Part shown: positions 1 through 7,582 of the stretch, one piece after another
How the letters are laid out: the number at the start of each line of letters is the position of its first letter
Numbering within the stretch: position 1 is the stretch's first letter
DNA from: Desulfobacterales bacterium
Lineage (GTDB): Bacteria; Desulfobacterota; Desulfobacteria; Desulfobacterales; JAFDCJ01
Reading direction: 5' to 3'
NCBI GenBank assembly: GCA_029932495.1
Contig: JAOZPY010000020.1
Span: 1 to 15,892 of the forward strand
Length of the DNA stretch: 15,892 nt
The notes under the pieces: model-generated
What the model saw: only the letters and a program-made list of their open reading frames with translations
Told to the model about the DNA's origin: nothing
Databases searched by the model: none
Program-made: the position numbers and the translations under genes

Positions 1-663
1 AACGTGAAATCCAGCATGAAGCTGATCGATGCCCTGTATCAGTATGACACCCTGACGCGTCTGAATGACAGCCGGTTTGGAGATTCCAGCCGGGATGTCA
101 GCAATATCGAAGATTACATCAAAATGGGCAAAATCGGCCAGAGTTTTACGGCGGACGCCCGCACGGTGCTTTTAATCGACGAAATCGATAAGGCCGACAC
201 GGATTTTCAGGACGACATGCTGGATGTGCTGGACCAGATGGAATTTGATATCATCGAAATTGACAAAACCATTAAAGCGCGGTTTCGTCCGGTGATCATC
301 ATCACCTCCAACTCCAAGAAAAGTCTGTCGGATCCTTTCCTGGGCCGGTGTAATTTTCACCATATCGCTTTTCCTGACCCGGAGATGATGCGCCGGATCA
401 TCGCTGTTCATTTTCCCGACATTGATACGGACCTGATGGAAAAAGCCATTGCGGCTTTTTACCGCCTGCGTGATCTGGATGCCATTGAAAAAAAACCCGC
501 GACCCGGGAATTGATCAATTGGATCCGGGCCTTGAGGGCCGATCCTGATTTCAAACCCAAACAATTGGCCAGAGGCGATATGCCGTATCTGGGGGTCCTG
601 TTCAAAAAAAGCCAGGATTTGCAGCGTGCCCAGGCGATGGGCACCGGCCGGCGGATGTACTGA
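1..663 (+). CDS. MoxR-family AAA+ ATPase, 3' part (5' end outside window)
   Basis: This is the C-terminal part of a MoxR-like AAA+ ATPase. Such proteins use ATP hydrolysis to remodel or mature partner proteins, usually together with a VWA-domain protein. Numbering from the GTG at position 4, the visible parts are Walker B VLLIDEIDKAD (about residues 55-64), the sensor 1 stretch IIITSNS (Asn about 103), the arginine-finger motif FLGRC (Arg about 115) and a sensor 2-like segment PATREL (Arg about 168). The Walker A P-loop is missing and the frame is open back to base 1, so the gene is cut by the window edge and the GTG at 4 is not a true start. The stop TGA lies one base before the ATG of the VWA gene, the usual arrangement for a MoxR/CoxE pair. 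The substrate is unknown. The family call is firm, the exact subfamily is not. Confidence 0.88.
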   Translation, partial: NVKSSMKLIDALYQYDTLTRLNDSRFGDSSRDVSNIEDYIKMGKIGQSFTADARTVLLIDEIDKADTDFQDDMLDVLDQMEFDIIEIDKTIKARFRPVIIITSNSKKSLSDPFLGRCNFHHIAFPDPEMMRRIIAVHFPDIDTDLMEKAIAAFYRLRDLDAIEKKPATRELINWIRALRADPDFKPKQLARGDMPYLGVLFKKSQDLQRAQAMGTGRRMY

Positions 664-664
664 G

Positions 665-1855
665 ATGTTTGTCGATTTTTTCTACAAGTTAAAAGAAGTC
701 GGAATTCCGGTCAGCCCCACCTCTTTTTTGACCCTGCAAAAGGCGCTGGCCGCCGGCCTGGTGGCCGGGCTGGATGATTTTTACACGGCTTCACGCACGG
801 TGCTGGTCAAGAGCGAGCGTTATTTTGATCTTTTTGATCAGGTGTTCGCGCATCATTTCCAGGGCGCTGAGTTGCCTGATTCCGAAGGCCTCGAGCTGGA
901 TGAAATGGCTCGAATGATGCTTGACGCCTGGCTGCAGAATCCTCGTGAGCTTTCAAAAATGCTGGGCATCGATGAATCGGCGCTGAGCAGATTGTCCCCC
1001 GAGGAATTGATCGAATATTTTAAGGAACGGCTGAAAGACCAGACCGAAGCGCATCATGGGGGTTCCAAGTGGATCGGCACCGGCGGGTATTCGCCGGTGG
1101 GCCATTCGGGATATCATCCCGGGGGCATGCGCGTGGGCGGCATGTCAAGAAACAAGTCTGCCGTGAAAGTGGCCATGGACCGGCGGTATAAAGATTATTC
1201 CCATAACGGACCGCTGACCCAGTCGCTGGTCGGCGAGGCTTTAAAAAGGCTGCGCAACCTGGTTCCCGCGGGCCCCAAGGACCAGGTCAATATCGATGAA
1301 ACTATCTACCAGACCATGAAAAACGCCGGGGAGATTGAAATTGTCTTTGACCGTGCCCTGAAGGACCGTTTGAAGGTGATCCTGGCGATTGACAACGGCG
1401 GGTGGTCCATGGAGCCCTACGTGGCGGTGGTCCAGACCCTTTTTGATTATGCCCGGGCCCAGTTCAAGGATGTGAAAACCTATTTTTTTCACAACACCGT
1501 TTATTCCACCCTCTGGGAGGATCCGGCCCGCTATAAAAAACCCCAGCGCATCGAGCAGCTGGCACGCCGGGATCCGCAGACCCGGTTTATTATCGTCGGT
1601 GACGCCAGCATGGCGCCTTACGAGCTGATGGCCGCCGACGGCTCCATCCACCTTGAAGAGCGCAGCGGTTTTCCCAGTGTCGAATGCCTGAAGTTTATTG
1701 CCAAAACGTTTCCCCATTGCGCCTGGCTAAACCCGGTGCCGGCAGCCATGTGGCACTACACGCGCACCATCAGCATGATCCGCGAAATTTTCCCCATGTT
1801 TGAGTTGAGTCTGGACGGACTGGAAAAGGCAGTTTCCCACCTGATGGCTAGATAA
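665..1855 (+). CDS. VWA-domain, CoxE-like protein (partner of the MoxR ATPase)
   Basis: A 396-residue cytoplasmic protein of the CoxE-like VWA group. Such proteins act with MoxR ATPases in metal insertion or complex maturation. I start it at 665 because this ATG follows the upstream TGA by one base and opens with MFVDFFYKLK; an in-frame ATG at 626 would add 13 residues inside the ATPase gene. An N-terminal helical region (1-125) is followed by a glycine-rich stretch (GTGGYSPVGHSGYHPGG, about 138-154) and then a VWA-like fold. The MIDAS position reads AIDNGGWSM (Asp243 to Ser248) instead of the usual DxSxS, and a later VGDASM (Asp313) could supply another metal ligand. No signal peptide or membrane segment is visible. 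Only weak Shine-Dalgarno-like sequence precedes the start, which suggests translational coupling. The target complex cannot be read from this window. Confidence 0.85.
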   Translation: MFVDFFYKLKEVGIPVSPTSFLTLQKALAAGLVAGLDDFYTASRTVLVKSERYFDLFDQVFAHHFQGAELPDSEGLELDEMARMMLDAWLQNPRELSKMLGIDESALSRLSPEELIEYFKERLKDQTEAHHGGSKWIGTGGYSPVGHSGYHPGGMRVGGMSRNKSAVKVAMDRRYKDYSHNGPLTQSLVGEALKRLRNLVPAGPKDQVNIDETIYQTMKNAGEIEIVFDRALKDRLKVILAIDNGGWSMEPYVAVVQTLFDYARAQFKDVKTYFFHNTVYSTLWEDPARYKKPQRIEQLARRDPQTRFIIVGDASMAPYELMAADGSIHLEERSGFPSVECLKFIAKTFPHCAWLNPVPAAMWHYTRTISMIREIFPMFELSLDGLEKAVSHLMAR

Positions 1856-1858
1856 TGT

Positions 1859-1981
1859 TTTAAATGGATCTTTTTCCGCTGTGCGGCGTTCTCCGCGGGT
1901 TTTGGCCTTCGACGTACCCATCGTACGCCTCAGGCTAAAACCCTTGTGCGGCCTTGCACAGCAAAAAAATATCCATTTAAA
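1859..1981. repeat. Imperfect 123-bp palindrome (REP/MITE-like)
   Basis: The outer ends are an 11-bp perfect inverted repeat, TTTAAATGGAT at 1859-1869 and ATCCATTTAAA at 1971-1981. Inside, the arms keep pairing with mismatches: CGCTGTGC at about 1877 against GCACAGC at about 1956, and GGTTTT against AAAACC. Inner GCCT..CGTAC and GTACG..AGGC steps close on a very short loop near 1920. The element starts three bases after the VWA stop codon, so it may also end that transcript. Size, symmetry and lack of a gene fit a REP or MITE-like element. Copy number elsewhere cannot be judged here. Confidence 0.75.
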
Positions 1982-2088
1982 TGTCGCTCCGACCATTTAA
2001 CGGTCCCATAACCCAACCAACTGCATCTTGCGCTCAGTCTGGTTTCATTTACCAGAACTCTGATAACTTTCGGGCCCATAAAACCGAT

Positions 2089-2293
2089 GTGAATTGGCCG
2101 GTGGATGGTGTTTTCTGCAAACCGGTATGATACTCAGTAATTCCTTATTTTCGCAGTGTCCCTTGTTTGGGATGAATGGCACGGGACTGATTGAAGTTAG
2201 TATGTAATTGGGTCTCATCCCAAACAAGGGGCACGCTGCTGAGAAATAGGTTCATACCGGTTGGAAGAATATACCATGCGCCGGTCAATTCAC
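2089..2293. repeat. Imperfect 205-bp inverted repeat (MITE-like)
   Basis: Several paired blocks lie in order around a centre near 2191. GTGAATTG at 2089 pairs with CAATTCAC ending at 2293. AACCGGTATGA at 2119-2129 pairs with TCATACCGGTT at 2252-2262. CCTTGTTTGGGATGA at 2161-2175 pairs with TCATCCCAAACAAGG at 2215-2229 (15 of 15). Blocks between them pair partially, and a central loop of about 39 bases is left unpaired. The sequence differs from the palindrome at 1859-1981. No open frame of credible quality lies inside, and no clear target-site duplication was found. Together with the neighbouring palindrome it accounts for most of the gene-free stretch 1856-2380; the remaining 2294-2380 holds nothing I can identify. 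Confidence 0.75.
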
Positions 2294-2380
2294 ACCTTTC
2301 AATTTTTTCACCGTCGCTGCTGCCCCGAAGACGCCGGAAGCGAGGCCAAAATGTCTATTGGGCGGGGTCGACAGCACCTT

Positions 2381-3163
2381 TTAAGATGACAGGCCGTACA
2401 GGCGGCAGGTGTTGTTCCAGATGGTGTCGGCCAGTTGCTCGGGGTCGGCTTGCCGCACTTCGGCCAGTTTGAGCAGCACCGATTTGACAAAGGCCGGCTC
2501 ATTGCGGCGGGTGCGGTTTTTTTCAGGCGCCGGGGTCAGGTAGGGGGCGTCGGTTTCCACCAGCAGGCGCTCGGCCGGGACAAGGCCGGCCAGCCGGCGC
2601 AGGCCGGCCCCCCGGGACAGTAGGGTGATGATACCGGTAATGCCGATGTGAAGGCCCATCTCCAGGTACTGCTCAAGCTCTTTTTCAGTGCCGCTGAAGC
2701 AGTGAATTACCCCTTTAAGCGCTGGCGGGCCGTGGCTTTTCAGGATTTCCAGCAAACGTCCGTTGCTGTCGCGTTCGTGGAAGATTAAGGGCAGGGACAA
2801 CCCGGCGGCCAGCTCCAGCTGTTTTATGAACCATTGTTCCTGCAGTCGCTGTGGGGAATACATGCGGTTAAAGTCCAGCCCGATTTCACCCCAGGCGCAG
2901 ACCTTCGGGTTTTCAGCCAGCCTGACCAGCTGCTCTAAGGCCGGCAGACTGCACGCTTTGGCATCATGGGGATGAACCCCCACCGACGCATAGACTGCGG
3001 GATATTCATCTGCCAGCATCACCGCCCGGGCGGATGTCTCGGGGGTGACGCCAATGGTCATCAGGCGGATGACACCGGCGGCCCGCGCGTTTTCGATCAC
3101 TGCCTGCCGGTCCTGCTCAAAGGCCGGATCATCAAGATGGCAATGGCTGTCAAAAATTTTCAT
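2381..3163 (-). CDS. tatD: TatD-family metal-dependent deoxyribonuclease
   Basis: A 260-residue TatD-family hydrolase, a cytoplasmic TIM-barrel metal-dependent phosphoesterase. Characterised members act as 3'-5' exonucleases in DNA repair or degradation. All metal-site residues are visible: the N-terminal FDSHCHLD (His7, His9), GEIGLDF (Glu93), IFHERD (His129), VIHCFSG (His154) and ETDAPYL (Asp205). Length matches the usual 255-265. I choose the ATG at 3163 because GGGTGA lies 5 bases upstream and the protein then begins MKIFDSHCH, as is normal for the family. A GTG nine bases upstream (3172) has no ribosome site. The gene stands alone and is divergent from nfnA, with about 174 bases between the two starts. 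The call is close to certain; the physiological substrate is not known from sequence. Confidence 0.95.
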   Translation of the reverse strand: MKIFDSHCHLDDPAFEQDRQAVIENARAAGVIRLMTIGVTPETSARAVMLADEYPAVYASVGVHPHDAKACSLPALEQLVRLAENPKVCAWGEIGLDFNRMYSPQRLQEQWFIKQLELAAGLSLPLIFHERDSNGRLLEILKSHGPPALKGVIHCFSGTEKELEQYLEMGLHIGITGIITLLSRGAGLRRLAGLVPAERLLVETDAPYLTPAPEKNRTRRNEPAFVKSVLLKLAEVRQADPEQLADTIWNNTCRLYGLSS

Positions 3164-3217
3164 TAATTTCACCCGTCAGCATTTACCACCGCCGCTGAAA
3201 AATATCAATAATTTGCC

Positions 3218-3247
3218 TTGCTTTTTTAAATATTTTTTGTCTATATT
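3218..3247 (+). promoter_or_regulatory. Candidate sigma-70 promoter for nfnA
   Basis: TTGCTT at 3218-3223 and TATATT at 3242-3247 are separated by 18 bases, inside the AT-rich gap between the divergent tatD and nfnA starts. Transcription would begin near 3254, leaving a leader of about 85 bases before the nfnA ATG at 3338. The -35 box matches at only part of the consensus, so this is a moderate call made by eye. Confidence 0.4.
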
Positions 3248-3337
3248 AATCTCTTTATCTAACGGCTTTCGCGCAGTTTGAGTGCGGCGGGACCGCAGGT
3301 TGAATACATATCGTCGATAACGGCCGGGAGGTTTGAA

Positions 3338-4168
3338 ATGTTTAAAATTGTCAAACGTGAGGAAATGTCCGAAGGAAATGTCATTCTCAATGAGATCGAA
3401 GCGCCCAAGATTGCGGCCAAGGCCAGGCCCGGTCAGTTTGTCATTTTGAAGGCCAATGAAGACGGCGAACGCATCCCGCTGACCATGGCGGACACGGATG
3501 TGAAAAAAGGGACCATCACGGTGATTTACATGGTGGTCGGCAAGTCCACGGCCCTGTTTAAAACTTTGAAAGTCGGCGATGCCTACCAGGATGTGATCGG
3601 CCCACTGGGAAAACCGACGCACATCGAAAAGGTAGGCACGGTCGTCTGCGTAGGCGGGGGAACGGGAATTGCCGTTTTGCACCCCATCACCCGGGCCTTA
3701 AAAGAGGCCGGCAACCATGTCATCAGCATCGTCGGGGCCCGCAGCAAGGACCTGCTCATACTGGAAGAACAGATGAAGGCCGCCTCCAGTGAACTTCGAA
3801 TTTGCACCGATGACGGCTCTTACGGACATCACGGGTTTGTGACCGATGTGCTCAAGGAAATCCTTGAATCCGGAAATGTTGACCTGGCGGTAGCCATCGG
3901 GCCGGTGCCGATGATGAAATTCGTGTCCCTGATGACCAAGGAGTACAACGTATCGACGATGGTCAGCCTCAATCCCATTATGGTGGACGGCACCGGGATG
4001 TGCGGCGGTTGCCGGGTGACCATTGGAGGGCAGACCAAATTTGCCTGTGTGGACGGGCCTGAGTTCGATGGACATCAGGTGGACTACGATGAACTCATGA
4101 TGCGCCTGCAGGCTTACTGTGACGATGAGAAAAAATGCTATAACGAGTTTTGCATGCTGGAAGAATAA
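3338..4168 (+). CDS. nfnA: NADH-dependent ferredoxin:NADP+ oxidoreductase, small subunit (NfnA/SudB type)
   Basis: A 276-residue flavoprotein of the ferredoxin-NADP reductase superfamily. In the NfnAB complex it carries FAD, binds NAD(H) and holds one [2Fe-2S] cluster, and the complex bifurcates electrons between NADPH, NAD+ and ferredoxin in the cytoplasm. Visible features are an FAD-binding RIPLTM (about 45-50), the nucleotide-binding CVGGGTGIAVLHP (about 104-116) and a C-terminal cluster motif MCGGCRV..FACVDGP with Cys222, Cys225, Cys237. Asp218 just before it may be the non-cysteine ligand known in NfnA. The start at 3338 is set by GGGAGG at 3326-3331, six bases upstream; an in-frame start at 3278 lacks support. 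nfnB follows after 126 bases. Dihydroorotate dehydrogenase electron-transfer subunit (PyrK) is a relative, but the nfnB partner argues for NfnA. Confidence 0.92.
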   Translation: MFKIVKREEMSEGNVILNEIEAPKIAAKARPGQFVILKANEDGERIPLTMADTDVKKGTITVIYMVVGKSTALFKTLKVGDAYQDVIGPLGKPTHIEKVGTVVCVGGGTGIAVLHPITRALKEAGNHVISIVGARSKDLLILEEQMKAASSELRICTDDGSYGHHGFVTDVLKEILESGNVDLAVAIGPVPMMKFVSLMTKEYNVSTMVSLNPIMVDGTGMCGGCRVTIGGQTKFACVDGPEFDGHQVDYDELMMRLQAYCDDEKKCYNEFCMLEE

Positions 4169-4294
4169 ACGGGTCGACCGGTATCCGGCCGCAGCCCCTT
4201 TTGGGTGGTGGATGATTGATGACAGTAGTTTTTAACTTGTCTGGTACGGCACTTTGACGGATCAGCAGTATTCGAATTGCCGGGGGAGGAACTT

Positions 4295-5716
4295 ATGGCG
4301 CAGGAAACACCTAAAAAAGTGAAAAAAGAAAAAATTCCCAGAGTTGCGATGCCCGAGCAGGAACCGGAGGTCCGGGCCCGAAATTTCATGGAGGTTCCCC
4401 TGGGCTATACACCGGAGATGGCCGTAAGAGAGGCCCAGCGGTGTCTGCAGTGCAAAAAGCCCACTTGTGTTCAGGGCTGCCCAGTGGAAGTGGATATCCC
4501 GGGTTTTATCGGCCTCATCAAAGAGGAAAAGTTTACCGAGGCCATCCGGCATATCTGGGGCAAGAACAGTCTGCCGGCAGTGTGCGGCCGGGTGTGTCCC
4601 CAGGAGATCCAGTGCGAGGGCCGCTGTATTGTCGGCAAAAAGGATGAACCGGTGGCCATCGGCAACCTGGAACGCTTTGCCGCCGATTGGGAAAGAGAAC
4701 ACGGTTCCGGAGATCTGCCGCCCCGGGCCGAACCGACCGGTAAAAAAGTTGCAGTGGTGGGCTCCGGGCCCTCTGGGCTGACCGTTGCCGGCGATTTGAT
4801 CGTCAAGGGCCATGATGTCACCGTGCTGGAAGCCTTTCACAAACCCGGCGGGGTGCTGGTGTATGGTATTCCGGAGTTCAGGCTGCCCAAGGCCATTGTC
4901 GCTCAGGAGGTGAATTTTCTGGAACGCCTGGGTGTCAGGGTCGAGTGCAATGCCGTGGTGGGCAGAACCGTGTCCCTGGACGAGCTGTTTGAAGAGGGCT
5001 ACGATGCCATTTACATCGGGGTGGGCGCCGGTCTGCCGCGTTTTATGAATATTCCGGGAGAAAACCTGATTGGAATTCTTTCCGCCAACGAGTACCTGAC
5101 GCGGGCCAACCTGATGAAGGCTTACAAGTTTCCCGAAGTGGATACCCCAATTCCCCACGGCAAAGACGTGGTCGTACTGGGGGCGGGCAATGTGGCCATG
5201 GATTCCGCCCGGACGGCCATGCGACTGGGCGCGGACAGGGTGCGCATTGTCTACCGGCGCTCCCGCCAGGAAATGCCGGCGCGGACCGCAGAGATCCACC
5301 ACGCCGAGCAGGAAGGCATTGAATTCATGCTGTTGACCAATCCCACCCGTTATCGGGGTGATGACAAGGGGCGGCTGCGTGGCATGCAGTGCTTGAAGAT
5401 GGAACTGGGCGAGCCTGATGACTCGGGTCGCCGCCGTCCGGTGGCCATTGAGGGTTCGGAATTTGAATTGGAGTGCGACCTGTGCATCGTGGCTGTGGGA
5501 TCGGGGGCTAATCCCCTGCTGACGGAGTCCACACCGGATTTGAAATTGAATAAATGGGGTTACATCGAGGCGGACCCCCAAACCGGCAAGACCTTTAAAA
5601 AAGGTGTTTGGGCCGGCGGGGACATTGTCACCGGAGCGGCCACCGTGATTCTGGCAATGGGCGCAGGCCGCAAGGCCGCCGACTCGATTCATGAGTATCT
5701 GATCCGGGGGTGGTAG
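4295..5716 (+). CDS. nfnB: NADPH-dependent ferredoxin:NAD+ oxidoreductase, large subunit (NfnB; glutamate synthase small-subunit-like)
   Basis: A 473-residue iron-sulfur flavoprotein. In NfnAB this subunit binds NADPH, carries the bifurcating FAD and two [4Fe-4S] clusters, and passes electrons to ferredoxin. The N-terminal cluster region shows CLQCKKPTCVQGCP (Cys50, 53, 58, 62) and a second cysteine set at 97, 101, 107 and 111. The FAD Rossmann motif is VVGSGPSGL (about 154-162), the NADPH motif VLGAGNVAMD (about 294-303), and the C-terminal WAGGDIVTGAATV (about 439-451) is the usual FAD-contacting stretch. Length agrees with the family. The ATG at 4295 is preceded by GGGGGAGGA (4282-4290); the TTG at 4277 is not credible. 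Such proteins are often labelled GltA, glutamate synthase small subunit, but no GltB-type partner is here and the adjacent nfnA supports NfnB. A strong hairpin terminator follows at 5789. Confidence 0.93.
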   Translation: MAQETPKKVKKEKIPRVAMPEQEPEVRARNFMEVPLGYTPEMAVREAQRCLQCKKPTCVQGCPVEVDIPGFIGLIKEEKFTEAIRHIWGKNSLPAVCGRVCPQEIQCEGRCIVGKKDEPVAIGNLERFAADWEREHGSGDLPPRAEPTGKKVAVVGSGPSGLTVAGDLIVKGHDVTVLEAFHKPGGVLVYGIPEFRLPKAIVAQEVNFLERLGVRVECNAVVGRTVSLDELFEEGYDAIYIGVGAGLPRFMNIPGENLIGILSANEYLTRANLMKAYKFPEVDTPIPHGKDVVVLGAGNVAMDSARTAMRLGADRVRIVYRRSRQEMPARTAEIHHAEQEGIEFMLLTNPTRYRGDDKGRLRGMQCLKMELGEPDDSGRRRPVAIEGSEFELECDLCIVAVGSGANPLLTESTPDLKLNKWGYIEADPQTGKTFKKGVWAGGDIVTGAATVILAMGAGRKAADSIHEYLIRGW

Positions 5717-5786
5717 CCAAAACAGGCCATTGACCTGAAGTGACTGTGATAGGCCAGACAGGGAACAGAGATGAGCGCTTTTTATT

Positions 5787-5828
5787 TTAAAAGTCGGCCG
5801 GGTTCACCGTAACCCTGCCGACTTTTTG
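5787..5828. terminator. Bidirectional rho-independent terminator
   Basis: AAAAGTCGGCCGGGTT at 5789-5804 pairs with AACCCTGCCGACTTTT at 5811-5826 around the six-base loop CACCGT, with one mismatch. A T-run follows the stem on the plus strand and, because the outer stem is A/T, on the minus strand too. It lies between the converging nfnB and HD-domain genes and should stop transcription from both sides. Confidence 0.9.
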
Positions 5829-5834
5829 ATTTTG

Positions 5835-6383
5835 TTATTCAAATAAGCTTACCCATTTTTGAAATCGCTCCACCTTTTCGCGACCGTATTTTTCAAGCTT
5901 GCGTTTTATCTGCTCGACTGTTTTCTGTCTGGTTGCGAAACGGGGGTTGCTGTTTTTGGAAAAAAACTTGTCGGCATAGCAGATGATTTGCTCTTCTATG
6001 GAAACCGGCAGCATGTCCCGTTCGGGCAGGGGCAGGTGATGGCGGCGAATATCTGCCGCGCTGATGCCGACACCGATATGGCGCTCACAGACCAGGGCGT
6101 GGTTGTCCAGGCCGATTTTTTCCAGCAGTTCACGGCCCAGAATACCATGCTGAATGTACAGATGGGGACCATGGCAGCCGAGATTGGGGCTGTCCGTCTC
6201 CAGGATGCCGATGTCATGCAGCATGGCTGCCTGCTGAATAAAATCCAGGTCCGGCTGCAGGTGGGTGACCTTTGCAGCGGCGGCCGCGGCTTTTTGGGCC
6301 ACCTGTCGGCCATGGATCACCAGGATTTCAAAGGCCCTGGAATTCCGGTCGTAATAGCGGGCAATAATGTCGATGGGATCCAT
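5835..6383 (-). CDS. HD-domain phosphohydrolase-like protein
   Basis: A 182-residue HD-domain protein. The family contains metal-dependent phosphohydrolases, often acting on nucleotides. The metal-site pattern is present: His24 in VIHGRQVA, the HD pair in AAMLHDIGI (His56, Asp57), His79 in IQHGILG, His102 in ERHIGVG and Asp138 in CYADKF. The C-terminus is a charged helix (about 152-176). I prefer the ATG at 6383, with GGGGGA about eight bases upstream, because the protein then starts MDPIDIIARYY, close to what is usual for this family. An ATG at 6434 overlaps the prfB stop (ATGA) and would add 17 unconserved-looking residues; coupled translation from there is possible. It is the last gene of an lnt-prfB-HD cluster. 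The substrate is unknown. Confidence 0.85.
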   Translation of the reverse strand: MDPIDIIARYYDRNSRAFEILVIHGRQVAQKAAAAAAKVTHLQPDLDFIQQAAMLHDIGILETDSPNLGCHGPHLYIQHGILGRELLEKIGLDNHALVCERHIGVGISAADIRRHHLPLPERDMLPVSIEEQIICYADKFFSKNSNPRFATRQKTVEQIKRKLEKYGREKVERFQKWVSLFE

Positions 6384-6430
6384 GGACGATGTCCCCCGTT
6401 GAGACCTGCACAGAAAGGCTGTACCGGATA

Positions 6431-7526
6431 TCATTTTCTGGCCAGTAAAACCCCCTCGATGAAGGGATCAATGCCGCCGTCCAGCACGTCGTTGACATTG
6501 CCCACTTCCAGGTTGATGCGGTGGTCTTTGACCATCTGGTAGGGGTGCAGGATATAGGAGCGGATCTGGCTGCCCCAGGCGATGTCTTCCTTGCTGTCAT
6601 GCAGTTCCTGCTTTTTTTCCTCTTGTTTTTCCTTTTCCTGCTGGTAAAGACGTGCTTTGAGCACTTTTAATGCCAGGTCCCGGTTGCGGTGCTGGGATTT
6701 TTCCTGCTGGCATTGCACCACGATCCCGGTGGGAAGGTGCGTGATGCGAACCGCACTGCTGGTTTTATTGACATGTTGTCCGCCGGCGCCGCTGGCGCGA
6801 AAAACGTCGATGCGCAGATCTTTTTCATCAATGTCGATGACAATTTTGCTGTCGAGTTCAGGGTAAACAAATACCGAGGCGAACGAGGTGTGACGCTTGC
6901 CGCTGGCATTGAACGGTGATATCCGTACCAGGCGGTGGACGCCGATTTCGGTTTTCAGATAGCCGTAAGCGTTTTCGCCCACCGCCGTGAAGGTCACGCT
7001 TTTTATGCCGGCCTCGTCTCCGGGCTGAAAGTCGATGAGTTCAAAATTATACCCCTTGCGTTCAATCCAGCGGGAGTACATTCTGAAAAGCATCTCGGCC
7101 CAGTCCTGGGCCTCGGTGCCCCCGGCGCCGGCATTAATGGAAACGATGGCATTTTTATCATCGTCGTCGCCGTCGAGCATCAGGTCCAGGGTGAGCCGGT
7201 CGATTTTTTTTTCAAGCGCCCGGGTCTGCCCGGAGGCTTCCTGCAGGGCCTCGGCATCGTTTTCTTCAAGCGCCAGGTCCAGTAAAATCCGGCTTTCTTC
7301 CAGATCGGTGTTCAGCGCCTGGAACTGTTCGAGTCGGTTTGAAATCCGGGTGCGTTCCTGTAAAAGTGCTTTGGCCTCCTCGGGTTTATCCCAGAAGCCG
7401 TCCCGGGAGATGATTTTTTCAATTTCGGCCAATCGCTTTTGCTTGTCGGCAATGTCAAAGATAGCTCCGCAGGTGATCTAATTTGGCGTTCAGTTCGTTT
7501 AAATTTTGTTTCAGTTCAACAGACAT
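6431..7526 (-). CDS. prfB: Peptide chain release factor 2, expressed by programmed +1 frameshift
   Basis: RF2 recognises UGA and UAA stop codons and releases the finished peptide from the ribosome. Translation starts at ATG 7526-7524 after GGAGGA (7534-7539), reads 23 codons ending SYL, and meets an in-frame TGA at 7457-7455. A +1 shift at CTT TGA C continues as DIADKQKRLAE to the stop at 6433-6431, giving 364 residues, as expected for RF2. The stop-recognition tripeptide SPF is at about 203-205 and the catalytic GGQ at about 248-250 (RASGAGGQHVNKT). The frameshift is the known autoregulation: low RF2 stalls at UGA and favours shifting. lnt lies 56 bases upstream and the HD gene directly downstream, so the three are probably cotranscribed. 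An annotation without the shift would lose the first 23 residues or wrongly call a pseudogene. Confidence 0.97.
7454..7469 (-). promoter_or_regulatory. prfB programmed +1 frameshift site
   Basis: On the minus strand the codons read CGG AGC TAT CTT TGA C. CTT TGA C is the canonical slippery sequence in which the P-site tRNA-Leu slips to TTT at a slow UGA. The stimulating Shine-Dalgarno-like stretch is only GGAG, one base further from the CTT than in the AGGGGG TAT CTT form of E. coli, so the stimulation may be weaker. Confidence 0.93.
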
Positions 7527-7582
7527 GGCGGGTTCCTCCTGTGGTTGCTTGTTTTTATTTTTGTGCGGCAGCAAATTTCAAT

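Noticed and set aside
1727..1996. Minus-strand frame of 89 residues over the first palindrome
   Set aside because: It runs through the palindrome and the end of the VWA gene, so its codons come from repeat sequence. No domain or ribosome site is visible.
2294..2380. Possible terminator downstream of tatD
   Set aside because: Only weak, interrupted stems could be found, and the A/T run is not properly placed after a stem.
2191..2472. Plus-strand frame of 93 residues across the second palindrome
   Set aside because: It overlaps the repeat and the 3' end of tatD antisense, with low-quality composition and no ribosome site.
4262..5692. A 476-residue open frame antisense to nfnB
   Set aside because: It mirrors the codons of a well-supported gene, has no ribosome site and shows no recognisable motif. 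Long antisense frames are common opposite GC-rich genes.
5859..6542. A 227-residue plus-strand frame opposite the HD and prfB genes
   Set aside because: Both opposite genes have clear family motifs; this frame has none.
6431..7526. prfB as a frameshifted pseudogene
   Set aside because: The break is exactly the CTT TGA C programmed site at codon 24, and all catalytic motifs are intact.
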